45,825 nt of DNA from an uncultured Pseudomonadota bacterium (GTDB lineage: Bacteria > Pseudomonadota > Alphaproteobacteria > RF32 > CAG-239). Positions 7,977-15,674 of the stretch are shown in pieces. The first letter of the stretch is position 1. The number at the start of each line of letters is the position of its first letter. The notes beneath the pieces are model-generated. The model did not search any database and was not told the DNA's origin. It was given only the letters and a program-made list of their open reading frames with translations. Position numbers and translations under genes: made by a program. The stretch is from assembly GCA_902763905.1 (NCBI GenBank), contig CACWUA010000019.1, positions 1-45,825 of the forward strand, in the 5' to 3' direction.

Positions 7977-8759
7977 TTATTGATTTAACGCCCTCATATA
8001 CTTACCGCAATAATTTTCGAAAAACTCCGGAGTCACTCTGTCACTATATCTGTTCTTATTTTCAGTCATTAGAGCAGATACCATCATGAAGTTCATTAAA
8101 GTGTTATCATCAACACCTCTGTATTTTTTGTGATAGTTATTAACCATCACAGCAGTTATTCTCTTCGCTTGTACATCACTAAAAGTAGAAGCATATACTG
8201 TATTATACAATCCTATACAGATTCCTGTTTTCATATGCTCTGGAAATTTTTCGAATGCTGACTTATTAAGGACTAATGCTTCTCCCATAGCGTTCAATTT
8301 ATCTATATCATCTTGTGTTATATCATCTTGTGTATCTGGTTGCTTTATTTCGTCTAACTGTTTTTCCTCATTTCGTGCCGTATGGCTGTTCTGATTGGCA
8401 AAACTTTCATCATTCTCTACATCAGAACTGGTATAAACCTTTTGTGTATTTGGCATAATACAATATATCACAAGCAATCCGCACAACCCGTATAATGCGT
8501 ATTTAACTTTAGGATGCGCAGATAAAAACTTTCTCCAGCATGCATCAGCGGATTTATTTTTATCATACGCTTCTTTAGCAACTTCCACCCCTTTATCTTT
8601 CAGAGTGTTCAGTTTTTCCGGAATATTTTGTTCCTTCAACTTTTTTTTATCCTTTTGCGCAATATCTTTCAATTTTTCCGGAATGTTCTGTTCTTTAAGT
8701 TTTTTCAATCCTTTATTGGCGAGTTCTTTAAGCGCTTTTGCCGTTTCCTCTTTTTCCAT
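7977..8759 (-). CDS. Membrane protein sharing the N-terminal module, different C-terminus
   Basis: 260 residues from the ATG at 8759, which has AGGAG eight bases upstream; a start at 8783 would lie ahead of that site, so I reject it. The N-terminal part (MEKEETAKALKELANKGLKK, the KLKEQNIPEKL repeats, DKNKSADACWRKF, HPKVKYALYGLCGLLVIY) matches the neighbour at 7095. The C-terminal about 150 residues are acidic then helical (FPEHMKTGICIGLYNTVYAS; YCGKYMRALNQ at the end) and match nothing I recognise. It lies directly downstream of the structured element at 8790-8970 and could be controlled by it. Only 27 bases separate it from the next gene, so the two are probably cotranscribed. Confidence 0.7.
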   Translation of the reverse strand: MEKEETAKALKELANKGLKKLKEQNIPEKLKDIAQKDKKKLKEQNIPEKLNTLKDKGVEVAKEAYDKNKSADACWRKFLSAHPKVKYALYGLCGLLVIYCIMPNTQKVYTSSDVENDESFANQNSHTARNEEKQLDEIKQPDTQDDITQDDIDKLNAMGEALVLNKSAFEKFPEHMKTGICIGLYNTVYASTFSDVQAKRITAVMVNNYHKKYRGVDDNTLMNFMMVSALMTENKNRYSDRVTPEFFENYCGKYMRALNQ

Positions 8760-8789
8760 ATTTTTGCTCCTAAAATAAGTCATAATTAA

Positions 8790-8970
8790 AATACCACCTT
8801 GATTAGAGGTGGCAGGAAGTTGAAACCTATCTTACGGAATAGTGTAGTGTATTGAGCTAAATATAGCCTTATTAACTACCTTCCTGCCGAAGCAAAAAGG
8901 TAGTTTTACGCACAGAAGCAACCGTAAGTCAGAGGGTTTCAAACCTCACATCGGCAATCACCCGATGCAA
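8790..8970 (-). ncRNA. Compact pseudoknotted RNA-like element of unknown class
   Basis: No open frame, but many nested complementarities when read on the minus strand: hairpin CATCGG/CCGATG (8949-8967); TTGAAACC (8935-8942) with GGTTTCAA (8820-8827); inside it CTTACGG (8922-8928) with CCGTAAG (8831-8837); inside that a 9-bp hairpin AACTACCTT/AAGGTAGTT (8874-8905) with a GCTTCGGC tip. The loop sequence GGCAGGAAG (8880-8888) pairs with CTTCCTGCC (8811-8819), directly after the outer helix, giving a pseudoknot. A final 6-bp hairpin (8794-8812) precedes the gene at 8759. It could be a leader RNA, or a guide-type RNA such as HEARO/omega RNA that has lost its protein. I cannot assign a known family. 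Confidence 0.6.
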
Positions 8971-8999
8971 TATCAGAATATGTTAGATATATTTTAGAG

Positions 9000-9422
9000 T
9001 CAAATAATTTTTGTGATGGATATGAAAAAGCCGTGAAACACGCTCACGGCTTTTAAATAACTATATACTGTCGGTCTGGTAATTTTGAATTGTTTGGCTA
9101 TTTTAGCAATCGGTAAGCCTTGCTTATGTAAATTATTTAATTCTGTTACTTGTTCATCAGAGAGTTTATTTTTGCCACCTTTATATTTTTCTTTTGACTT
9201 GGCAATTGCTATTCCTTCACGCTGCCGTTCCAAAATAATAGCCCGTTCCAACTCTGCCACCGCTCCAAGCATTGTCATCATCATTTTTTGATAAGGGTCT
9301 TGTTTTTCATTACCATTAAAGGTCAAATTTTCTTTATGAAAAACTATTGTAGCACCCTTTGAAGTAATTTCTTCTACCAGATTTAACAAATCACGGGTAT
9401 TTCTTGCTAATCTATCCAATGC
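9000..9422 (-). pseudogene. Serine recombinase (resolvase/invertase family) lacking its N-terminus
   Basis: The frame begins at a TAA (9423-9425) followed by A-LDRLARNTRDLLNLVEEIT, which corresponds to the middle of the resolvase catalytic domain (the DRLxR motif). The first ~60 residues with the nucleophilic serine and GYxRVS motif are missing. Downstream parts are intact: KENLTF, TMLGAVAELERAIILERQRE (E-helix), then a helix-turn-helix ending TRPTVYSYLK. The apparent start is a TTG with no ribosome site. The break lies about 45 bp from the right attachment repeat, so the loss may have occurred when the island edge formed or decayed. Confidence 0.8.
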
Positions 9423-9466
9423 TTATTTTATATATGTAAATCAATGTGTTATGAGTGTAAAAACGC

Positions 9467-9493
9467 AGTCCTATACGCTCCGCCACTAAAAAA
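9467..9493 (+). repeat. Right attachment-site copy (tRNA-Ser 3' end)
   Basis: Exact 27-base copy of 6947-6973. It contains the tRNA-Ser 3' end including CCA but not the rest of the tRNA, as expected for the non-restored end of a tRNA-integrated element. Together with the left copy it delimits a 2,520-bp island. Confidence 0.85.
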
Positions 9494-9621
9494 CCACCCG
9501 CAAGGGGTGGCTTGGTCGGATTGTCCTTCGGGCATAAATGCCCTCACGACCTGCGTCACACATTACCTGACGGTAACCGCCGTTCTTCCGTCCGGCTTGT
9601 GTTCCTTGTCGAACCAACTTC
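9494..9621. other. Short spacer with hairpin, no gene
   Basis: CCACCC (9494-9499) and GGGGTGG (9504-9510) form a hairpin that was probably the original downstream end of tRNA-Ser. The rest holds no supported gene; open frames across it run through tRNA genes and palindromes. Confidence 0.5.
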
Positions 9622-9717
9622 CCGTTGGTTCGCATCCGACCGGAGCAATAAAAGAAAGACCTCCACAAGGGAGGTCTTTCTTTTATTGGCTCCGACTGTC
9701 GGATTCGAACCAACGAC
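9622..9717. repeat. Large palindrome: inverted copy of the tRNA-Asn 3' end around its terminator
   Basis: A perfect 18-bp stem (9647-9664 with 9670-9687, loop ACAAG) is the tRNA-Asn terminator. On both sides the palindrome continues: CGTTGGTTCGCATCCGAC on the left mirrors the tRNA-Asn T-arm and acceptor on the right with one substitution and a small indel. The left arm thus contains a plus-strand pseudo-3'-half of tRNA-Asn lacking CCA. Confidence 0.75.
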
Positions 9718-9761
9718 CAATCGGTTAACAGCCGATTGCTCTACCGCTGAGCTAAGTCGGA
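9687..9761 (-). tRNA. tRNA-Asn (anticodon GTT)
   Basis: A 75-nt tRNA on the minus strand. Acceptor TCCGACT pairs with AGTCGGA, discriminator G, CCA encoded. The D-arm is AGCTCAGCGGTAGAGC, the anticodon stem-loop ATCGG-CTGTTAA-CCGAT gives GTT, and the T-arm is GTTGG TTCGAAT CCGAC. It follows tRNA-Cys by six bases and probably shares its transcript. Confidence 0.95.
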
Positions 9762-9767
9762 ATAAAG

Positions 9768-9842
9768 TGGAGGCCGGTACCGGAATTGAACCGATATAGA
9801 AGGATTTGCAATCCTCTGCATGAGCCATTCTGCCAACCGGCC
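9768..9842 (-). tRNA. tRNA-Cys (anticodon GCA)
   Basis: A 75-nt tRNA on the minus strand. Acceptor GGCCGGT pairs with ACCGGCC, discriminator T, CCA encoded. The anticodon stem-loop AGGAT-TGCAAA-TCCT gives GCA. First gene of the Cys-Asn pair. Confidence 0.95.
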
Positions 9843-10024
9843 AGTTCGCTACGCGGAGTACCAAACTCACTCAACAAAAACCATTTATATCTATTTTTTC
9901 GCAAACGTCAACACTTTTTTTTATAAAATTTTATTTTTTTTTGTTTGCTTGTGTAAAAGTGCGTTTTTTATCACTCATTTTTTCTTATATATTATATAGT
10001 TACTCAAACTTATGGAGAAAAATT

Positions 10025-10453
10025 ATGAAAATTGCCATTGCGGCCGACCACGGCGGATTTGAACTCAAAGAGGCCTTAAAACAACACTATTCCAACCTTA
10101 ATTTTCTCGATTTAGGTACTTATTCAGCTGATTCGGTTGATTATCCCGACTATGCTCAAAAAGTTGTGCAGGCAATCTTATCGGGACAAGCCGATTTGGG
10201 GATTCTCATCTGCGGTACCGGAATTGGCATATCGATTGCTGCCAACCGCTACAAAGGCATTCGCGCCGCCTTACTTTATTCTACGGAAGTTGCCCGACTT
10301 GCCAAGGCGCATAACAATGCCAATATTCTGGTTTTCGGCGGGCGCACCATGGCTGTTGATGACGTTATCAAACGTATTGATACTTTTTTGCAAACGGAGT
10401 ATGAAGGGGGAAGACATCAACGCCGTCTGGATAAATTAGATATTATGGAGTAA
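10025..10453 (+). CDS. rpiB: Ribose-5-phosphate isomerase B
   Basis: 142 residues. Interconverts ribose 5-phosphate and ribulose 5-phosphate in the pentose phosphate pathway (cytoplasm). The start at 10025 has GGAG upstream and begins MKIAIAADHGGFELK, the family N-terminus; an open frame reaching back to 9941 has no support. The catalytic cysteine is Cys63 in GILICGTGIGISIAANRYKG, and the phosphate-binding HNNANIL region follows. It ends three bases before glyA, whose ribosome site (GGAG) overlaps the rpiB stop, so the pair is translationally close. rpiB-glyA is a standard alphaproteobacterial order. Confidence 0.95.
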   Translation: MKIAIAADHGGFELKEALKQHYSNLNFLDLGTYSADSVDYPDYAQKVVQAILSGQADLGILICGTGIGISIAANRYKGIRAALLYSTEVARLAKAHNNANILVFGGRTMAVDDVIKRIDTFLQTEYEGGRHQRRLDKLDIME

Positions 10454-10456
10454 AAA

Positions 10457-11716
10457 ATGGATTTTGAACAGAATTTACCGACCGAAGATGCGGATATTGC
10501 CGCGATTATCAATAAAGAACTGAAACGCCAGCAGGAACAGGTTGAACTGATTGCTTCCGAAAACATTGTGTCGCGCGCGGTGATGGAGGCGCAAGGCTCG
10601 ATTCTGACCAATAAATATGCCGAGGGTTATCCGGCACATCGCTATTATTGCGGCTGTGAATTTATCGATGAAATCGAAACTCTGGCGCAAGAGCGTGCCA
10701 AGCAGCTTTTCGGCGCCAAGTTTGTAAACGTACAACCGCATTCCGGCAGCCAAGCCAATATGGCAGTATATGTGGCTCTGATGAAACCGGGTGAAACCCT
10801 GATGGGGATGAGCCTTGATGCCGGTGGACATTTAACTCATGGCTCCAAAGTTTCGCTTTCCGGCAAAATGTTCAATGCGGTGCAATACGGCGTATGCAAG
10901 GATTCGGGGCTGATAGATTATAACGAAGTTGAGCGCTTGGCACTGGAATATAAGCCGCGCGTAATCGTGGCCGGAGGTTCGGCTTATCCGCGGCAAATTG
11001 ATTTTGCTCGTTTTCGTGCCATTGCCGACAAAATCGGCGCATATTTGATGGTGGATATGGCACACTTTGCCGGACTTGTGGCCGGCGGAATGCATCCGAA
11101 TCCGCTTAAGTGGGCAGATGTTGTTACCACCACCACCCACAAAACTTTGCGCGGCCCGCGCGGCGGTATGATTTTGACCGACAACGAAGAAATCTATAAA
11201 AAAGTAAATTCTGCCGTATTTCCGGGGACTCAGGGCGGCCCGCTTGAACATGTTATTGCCGGCAAGGCTGTATGCTTCAAAGAAGATTTAACTCCGCAAT
11301 TTAAGGAATATGCCGCGCAAGTGATTAAAAATGCCAAAGTGCTCGGCGAAACCCTTATTAAACGCGGTTTGGCGTTGGTTTCCGGCGGCACCGACACGCA
11401 TTTGGTGTTGGTGGATTTGCGCCCGAAAGGCTTGACCGGCGATGTAGTTACCACGGCGTTGGAAAAAGCCAATATCACTTGCAATAAAAATGCCATTCCG
11501 TTTGATCCGCAACCGCCTAAAGTGACTTCCGGCGTGCGTTTGGGGACTCCGGCCGGTACCACACGCGGATTTAAAGAGAAAGAATTTGAGTTAATCGGCA
11601 ACTGCATCGGCGATGTGATTGACGCACTGGCTCAATCGGGTAACGCCGATGAGGTGATTGCTCAAACTAAAGTAAAAATTGTGGCTTTGTGCCGCGATTT
11701 TCCAATTTATCGATAG
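10457..11716 (+). CDS. glyA: Serine hydroxymethyltransferase
   Basis: 419 residues, full length. PLP enzyme that converts serine and tetrahydrofolate to glycine and methylene-tetrahydrofolate, the main one-carbon source. The PLP lysine is Lys229 in [16 protein letters not shown], and substrate residues lie in HSGSQAN (95-101), GGHLTHG and [10 protein letters not shown]. The C-terminus VVGGTDTHL-type region ([15 protein letters not shown]) and [12 protein letters not shown] are intact. Cotranscribed with rpiB; mscL follows after 12 bases. Confidence 0.97.
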   Translation: MDFEQNLPTEDADIAAIINKELKRQQEQVELIASENIVSRAVMEAQGSILTNKYAEGYPAHRYYCGCEFIDEIETLAQERAKQLFGAKFVNVQPHSGSQANMAVYVALMKPGETLMGMSLDAGGHLTHGSKVSLSGKMFNAVQYGVCKDSGLIDYNEVERLALEYKPRVIVAGGSAYPRQIDFARFRAIADKIGAYLMVDMAHFAGLVAGGMHPNPLKWADVVTTTTHKTLRGPRGGMILTDNEEIYKKVNSAVFPGTQGGPLEHVIAGKAVCFKEDLTPQFKEYAAQVIKNAKVLGETLIKRGLALVSGGTDTHLVLVDLRPKGLTGDVVTTALEKANITCNKNAIPFDPQPPKVTSGVRLGTPAGTTRGFKEKEFELIGNCIGDVIDALAQSGNADEVIAQTKVKIVALCRDFPIYR

Positions 11717-11728
11717 AAAGGAACAAAA

Positions 11729-12145
11729 ATGATTAAAAACTTTTTCAATGAATTTAAAACATTTGCCATGCGCGGCAATGTGATGGATATGGCCGTCGGT
11801 ATCATCATCGGTGCCGCTTTCGGAAAAATTGTTACTTCTTTGGTTGAAGATGTAATTATGCCACCGATAGGCTGGATTTTGGGCAATGTTGATTTTTCGG
11901 ATTTGGTATTAAAACTCAATGATGATGTTGCCATTAAATACGGTGCATTTTTAAATACGGTTATCAGCTTTATCATCGTTGCCTTTGCCGTATTTATTTT
12001 GATTAAGGGAATTAACACCCTGCAAGCTAAAATGATTAAGGCCGAAGCAGATGCCGCTCCGACCACCAAGAAGTGCCCGTACTGCTGCTCCGAAATTGCC
12101 ATTGAAGCGACCAGATGTCCGCATTGCACATCTCAGGTAAAATAA
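11729..12145 (+). CDS. mscL: Large-conductance mechanosensitive channel with zinc-ribbon tail
   Basis: 138 residues. Inner-membrane pentameric channel that opens under hypo-osmotic stress. The N-terminus [20 protein letters not shown] is the MscL signature; TM1 is about residues 15-40 and TM2 about 70-92 ([19 protein letters not shown]). The periplasmic loop is short. The C-terminus ends in [18 protein letters not shown], a two-CxxC zinc-ribbon-like tail replacing the usual charged helix bundle; such tails occur in some MscL proteins. GGAAC-type ribosome site upstream; terminator downstream. Probably the last gene of the rpiB-glyA-mscL unit. Confidence 0.95.
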   Translation: MIKNFFNEFKTFAMRGNVMDMAVGIIIGAAFGKIVTSLVEDVIMPPIGWILGNVDFSDLVLKLNDDVAIKYGAFLNTVISFIIVAFAVFILIKGINTLQAKMIKAEADAAPTTKKCPYCCSEIAIEATRCPHCTSQVK

Positions 12146-12160
12146 TATAACTTAAAAAAA

Positions 12161-12189
12161 AGAGGAGTTCGTACGGCTCCTCTTTTTTC
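12161..12189 (+). terminator. Terminator after mscL
   Basis: AGAGGAG (12161-12167) pairs with CTCCTCT (12177-12183) followed by TTTTT. The stem sequence matches the one at 1951, a recurring choice in this genome. Confidence 0.9.
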
Positions 12190-12202
12190 TTGCGGAAAGA
12201 AA

Positions 12203-13006
12203 ATGAAAAAATATCTGAAAATTTTATTGATTGCGGGAGCCGCCTTCGGCCTTTATGTATTGATACTTTCATCTATGCAACGCTACTTTTTATTTTGGCC
12301 TTCGCACAGCTATGTTTCACCGCAAGAAGCGGGGTTGCCCGAATTTAAGGAAAACATATTGCAAATGCCTGACGGCACCGAGGTTATGACATGGTACGCC
12401 GTCGGCGATAAGCACAAACCGGCAATATTATTTTTTCACGGCAATGCCTTTCAAATTGCCGTATTTGCCCATCATTTGTTACCATTTGTGGCAAACGGTT
12501 ACGGTGTTTTGGCGATGGAATATCGCAACTTTGGCGGCACCAAAGGCACAACCTTACAGGAAAAAATTTTTGCCGACGCGGCGGAAACATACGATTGGTT
12601 GCAGACACAGGAATATCCGGAAATCATTGTTTACGGCTATTCTTACGGCACGGCGGTTGCATCGGGTTTAACCACCTTGCGACCGGTGGAAAAACTCATT
12701 TTGACCGCACCGTTTTCTTCCATGCGCGGTTTGGTGGCAGAAAAGCCGGTTCCTCTCGGCAGTTTGGTAATGCGTGATTCGTATTCATCGAAAGATTATT
12801 TGCAAAACTATCATAATCCGTTGCTGATTATTCACGGCGAAGATGATTTACTGATACCCATACATCACGGGCAAACAATGTATGATGCGGCGGCTTCCGA
12901 AGATAAGGAGTTGGTAATGTTGCCGGCGACAAATCATCACAATATATTCTTTAAAGAAAAAAATCTGCCGATTATTTTTGAGTGGTTGGCCGAACACGGA
13001 AGTTAG
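12203..13006 (+). CDS. Membrane-anchored alpha/beta hydrolase
   Basis: 267 residues. An N-terminal hydrophobic segment (ILLIAGAAFGLYVLILSSM) anchors it to the inner membrane, followed by an alpha/beta-hydrolase fold. The oxyanion region is LFFHGNA (about 80), the nucleophile serine lies in VYGYSYGTAVASG (about 150), the acid in IHGEDDLLIPIHHG, and the histidine in ATNHHNIFF near the end. This matches the BEM46/YfhR-like esterase or peptidase group; substrate unknown. It starts right after the mscL terminator with a modest GGAAAG ribosome site. Confidence 0.85.
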   Translation: MKKYLKILLIAGAAFGLYVLILSSMQRYFLFWPSHSYVSPQEAGLPEFKENILQMPDGTEVMTWYAVGDKHKPAILFFHGNAFQIAVFAHHLLPFVANGYGVLAMEYRNFGGTKGTTLQEKIFADAAETYDWLQTQEYPEIIVYGYSYGTAVASGLTTLRPVEKLILTAPFSSMRGLVAEKPVPLGSLVMRDSYSSKDYLQNYHNPLLIIHGEDDLLIPIHHGQTMYDAAASEDKELVMLPATNHHNIFFKEKNLPIIFEWLAEHGS

Positions 13007-13105
13007 AACAGGCGCGGATAAATATTGCGTTTTATAAAAAAAGAACATATTTAATAAAAAATGCGTGACCTGACATAAAAGTTAAGTTAAAAGATATTTC
13101 GTTAC

Positions 13106-13142
13106 GGAGCGTTGGTAGAGTGGTAATACAGCTGATTGCTAA
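13106..13142 (+). pseudogene. 5' half of tRNA-Ser (partial tRNA)
   Basis: 37 bases match the first 37 bases of the tRNA-Ser at 6877 with one substitution (GCTGATTGCTAA for GCGGATTGCTAA). They cover the acceptor 5' strand, D-arm and anticodon loop. The match stops right after the anticodon, and no 3' half follows. The flanking promoter region is not that of the intact gene. It marks the left edge of the accessory patch with the ATPase and resolvase remnant. Confidence 0.8.
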
Positions 13143-13410
13143 ATCATTTATACAGCTTCGTTTTTGTTTTTCTAACTATTTGATTTTTCAACACAATCTC
13201 GCTTTTGAAATTTATTTTTTACGACGAAAATACTTTATTTCGCTTTCGTAATATCAATTAGTTATGCTGCTTGTCGTAAAATTTTTGGTATCATTTTCAC
13301 GGAAAAATCCATTCAAAACAGAACTAACTTTATGTAAATCCGCAATAGCGTTGCATATTTTCATAAAACAATATTGATTTTTTTATGAAATATATTATAC
13401 TGAGTTTAAC
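13143..13410. other. AT-rich spacer with inverted repeat
   Basis: No gene. TTTTACGAC at about 13217 and GTCGTAAAA at about 13274 form a 9-bp inverted repeat, the same motif seen near 6785-6831. Confidence 0.4.
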
Positions 13411-13422
13411 AAGGAGAAAATT

Positions 13423-14625
13423 ATGTATTACGAGAGGACTTTATCCAGTATTGTTAAAAAAGCAACCAAATCTTTCAAGGTTGTTTTGATTACAGGGCCG
13501 AGACAAGTCGGTAAATCAACGCTTTTTGATAGCTTTAAAGAAGAAAACAGAACAAAAGTTACTTTGGATGATACCGATGTGTTAGCTTTGGCAAAACACG
13601 ATCCGAATTTATTTTTCCAAACGTATCAACCACCAATACTCATTGATGAAGTTCAAAAAGCTCCAGAGTTATTACAATATATTAAAAAAATTGTCGATGG
13701 AACAAATGAAAAAGGTCTGTTTTGGCTAACTGGTTCCCAAAAGTTCAATTTAATGCAAGGCGTCTCCGAAAGTTTGGCAGGACGTGTTGCTATATTGGAT
13801 TTACAAGGTTTTTCTCAAGCTGAAAAAGAAAACGATGTATCAAGACCTGCTTTTGTTCCTGATATGCCGTTACAAACCAAACGCCCTATCTGGAATGCTA
13901 TGCAGACATTTGATGCTATTTATAAAGGTTCATATCCGCAGTTGTTTGATGGTGTGACTGATTGGGAACTATATTATAAATCATATCGTGATACATATTT
14001 GATGCGAGATGTACGTGATATTATAAAACTTGAAGATGAAACAATATTTTCCAGATTTATGAAGATTTTAGCCAGCCGAACCAGTCAAGTTTTGAATTAT
14101 ACGGATATTGCCAGTGATGTCGGTATTTCTCCTAATACGGCAAAATCGTGGATAAATATTTTAAAAACACTTGGAATTATTTATCTGTTGCAACCGTATT
14201 TTGAAAACAATATCGGTAAACGGTTTTCCAAAACCCCAAAGATGTATTTTATGGACACTGGACTGTGCGCTTATTTATGCGGTTTAAACAGCGGAGAAAT
14301 GATTTATAACAGTCATTTAAGCGGAGCCTTTGTTGAAACGTATGTTGTTTCGGAAGTTATCAAAAGTTACATTCACAATGGCAAAAATCCAAACATTTAC
14401 TACTACCGCACAAGCAATCAAGAAGAAATTGACCTTATCGTCGAGGCAAATAACAAAGTTTATCCGATTGAAATCAAACAATCGGCAACACCTAATATTT
14501 CTATGGCTAAGAACTTCAAACTCATAGACGAGAAAAAACGTGGAATCGGTGCAATCATCTGTCTGAGTGATAAGTTTATACCTCTTAATAAAGACACGTA
14601 TATCATTCCAATCAGCTATATTTGA
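13423..14625 (+). CDS. AAA_14/DUF4143 family ATPase
   Basis: 400 residues. The N-terminal P-loop ATPase has Walker A GPRQVGKST (about 26-34), Walker B ILIDEVQKAPELL (about 87-99) and sensor motif WLTGSQKFNLM. The C-terminal DUF4143 domain (about 200-400) includes TYLMRDVRDI, a winged-helix-like part (YTDIASDVGISPNTAKSWIN) and a nuclease-like end with EIDLIVEANNKVYPIEIKQS, the ExD...ExK arrangement of PD-(D/E)xK folds. The family is common in anaerobes and archaea, frequently mobile, and its function is unsettled. Strong AAGGAG ribosome site. Flanked by a half-tRNA and a recombinase remnant, so likely horizontally acquired. Confidence 0.88.
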   Translation: MYYERTLSSIVKKATKSFKVVLITGPRQVGKSTLFDSFKEENRTKVTLDDTDVLALAKHDPNLFFQTYQPPILIDEVQKAPELLQYIKKIVDGTNEKGLFWLTGSQKFNLMQGVSESLAGRVAILDLQGFSQAEKENDVSRPAFVPDMPLQTKRPIWNAMQTFDAIYKGSYPQLFDGVTDWELYYKSYRDTYLMRDVRDIIKLEDETIFSRFMKILASRTSQVLNYTDIASDVGISPNTAKSWINILKTLGIIYLLQPYFENNIGKRFSKTPKMYFMDTGLCAYLCGLNSGEMIYNSHLSGAFVETYVVSEVIKSYIHNGKNPNIYYYRTSNQEEIDLIVEANNKVYPIEIKQSATPNISMAKNFKLIDEKKRGIGAIICLSDKFIPLNKDTYIIPISYI

Positions 14626-14909
14626 TTATCCAATAGTAAGAGTTTTTTCTTTTTTTAACGACACTTTCGAAAATAAATTTCCATTTATCTCACATAAACG
14701 GAAATTCGCAAAATAACACATTTAATTTGCGACATTTTATTACTTGCAAAAAATATATTTTTCCCTAATCCGAGTAAATTTTTTGTAAAAATGTTGTAAT
14801 TTACACATCTGCTTATCCGTACTTTTTCACCTTTTTTATTGATTTATTAAGATTATATGTTTACAGTGCATAGTGTTGAGGTTTGCCCGAAACTCAGCAA
14901 GGAATCGTT
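14626..14909. other. AT-rich spacer, nothing recognised
   Basis: No credible gene, terminator or promoter seen. It begins with ATCCAATAGTAA, also found in the repeat at 5757. Confidence 0.4.
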
Positions 14910-15080
14910 ATCTTAAATCTCACGGGCAGTGGTAACTATTGTATGAATGCAGTGGATTACTATGTCGAAGGGCATACACCGATATGGTGGATGCCACTGA
15001 AATAAGGCTTGCTCGAATAAGTGGGCTACTTGCGTGAGGTTTGTAGTAACGACATCCACCGCCTAGTGCGTTTACTTGGG
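14910..15080. other. Palindrome-rich region next to recombinase remnant
   Basis: A strong hairpin GGCAT-a-CACC gatat GGTG-g-ATGCC (14971-14995) is extended by CAGTGG (14950-14955) with CCACTG (14994-14999), and CTCACG near 14919 can pair with CGTGAG near 15033. Open frames cross it on both strands: on plus a run ending YYVEGHTPIWWMPLK, on minus the read-through end of the recombinase frame. Neither has a start with a ribosome site. It could be a structured RNA or a recombination site; unresolved. Confidence 0.4.
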
Positions 15081-15112
15081 CTGATTGGTGTTTGTCATTG
15101 TTTAAGTTTATT

Positions 15113-15501
15113 TCAACTACATTTTTTACTCCGTTCCTTAGAATAAACACCTTTTGCTTTGGCAATAGCAATCCTTCCTTCTGGCGCATTTTAATCATAT
15201 TTCTTTCAAATTCGGCTATGCTACCTATGATTTGAAGGGTTAATTTATTGAATGGATTGTCGGTATCATCAGTAAAACGTAGATTTTCCTTAATGAAATA
15301 TATTTCAGCGTGACGGTCTTCTGTAATGGTTTTAACGATTTGCAACAGATCATTGATGTTACGTGCTAGTCGATCAATTGAATGAACTTCCACTACATCT
15401 CCTCTTCTAATCCATTTTAACATCTCTTGTAATTTAGGGTGATTTGTTGAACCACCTGAAGCATAATCTTCAAAAATTTCATCATATTTACCAGATTCCA
15501 C
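15113..15501 (-). pseudogene. Serine recombinase remnant with frameshift
   Basis: Reads KYDEIFEDYASGG, EMLKWIRRGDVVEVHSIDRL, ARNINDLLQIV, KENLRF and LQIIGSIAEFERNMIKMRQK: the middle of a resolvase/invertase catalytic domain. The N-terminal part with the active-site serine is absent. After RQKEG the frame shifts by one base: the other frame continues IAIAKAKGVYSKERSKKCS and stops at 15113. The helix-turn-helix is missing. Read without correction, the frame runs on to 14920 through unrelated palindromic sequence. A dead recombinase belonging to the 13106-15501 patch. Confidence 0.8.
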
Positions 15502-15674
15502 ATCAAAGGGTGAGGCAGACGGATATTGTATTTTGCTTTGATGCAGAATTAATATTGCTTAAATTTAACCGGATTGAAGGTATAATGATATTTTTTTACA
15601 AAATCATCAATATAACCAAAGTAGCAATATAATCTTATATTATTGTTGTGAAACAATTATTTTTTGTATTTAAT

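Noticed and set aside
8790..8970. Assigning the structured element firmly as HEARO/omega RNA
   Set aside because: No IscB- or TnpB-like gene is present and I cannot match the conserved core from memory; kept only as a hypothesis.
9444..9870. Several overlapping open frames on both strands
   Set aside because: They run through tRNA-Asn, tRNA-Cys and the large palindrome, and none has a ribosome site.
15444..15632. Plus-strand 62-codon frame
   Set aside because: Its first part is antisense to the recombinase remnant, it has no ribosome site and shows no recognisable family.
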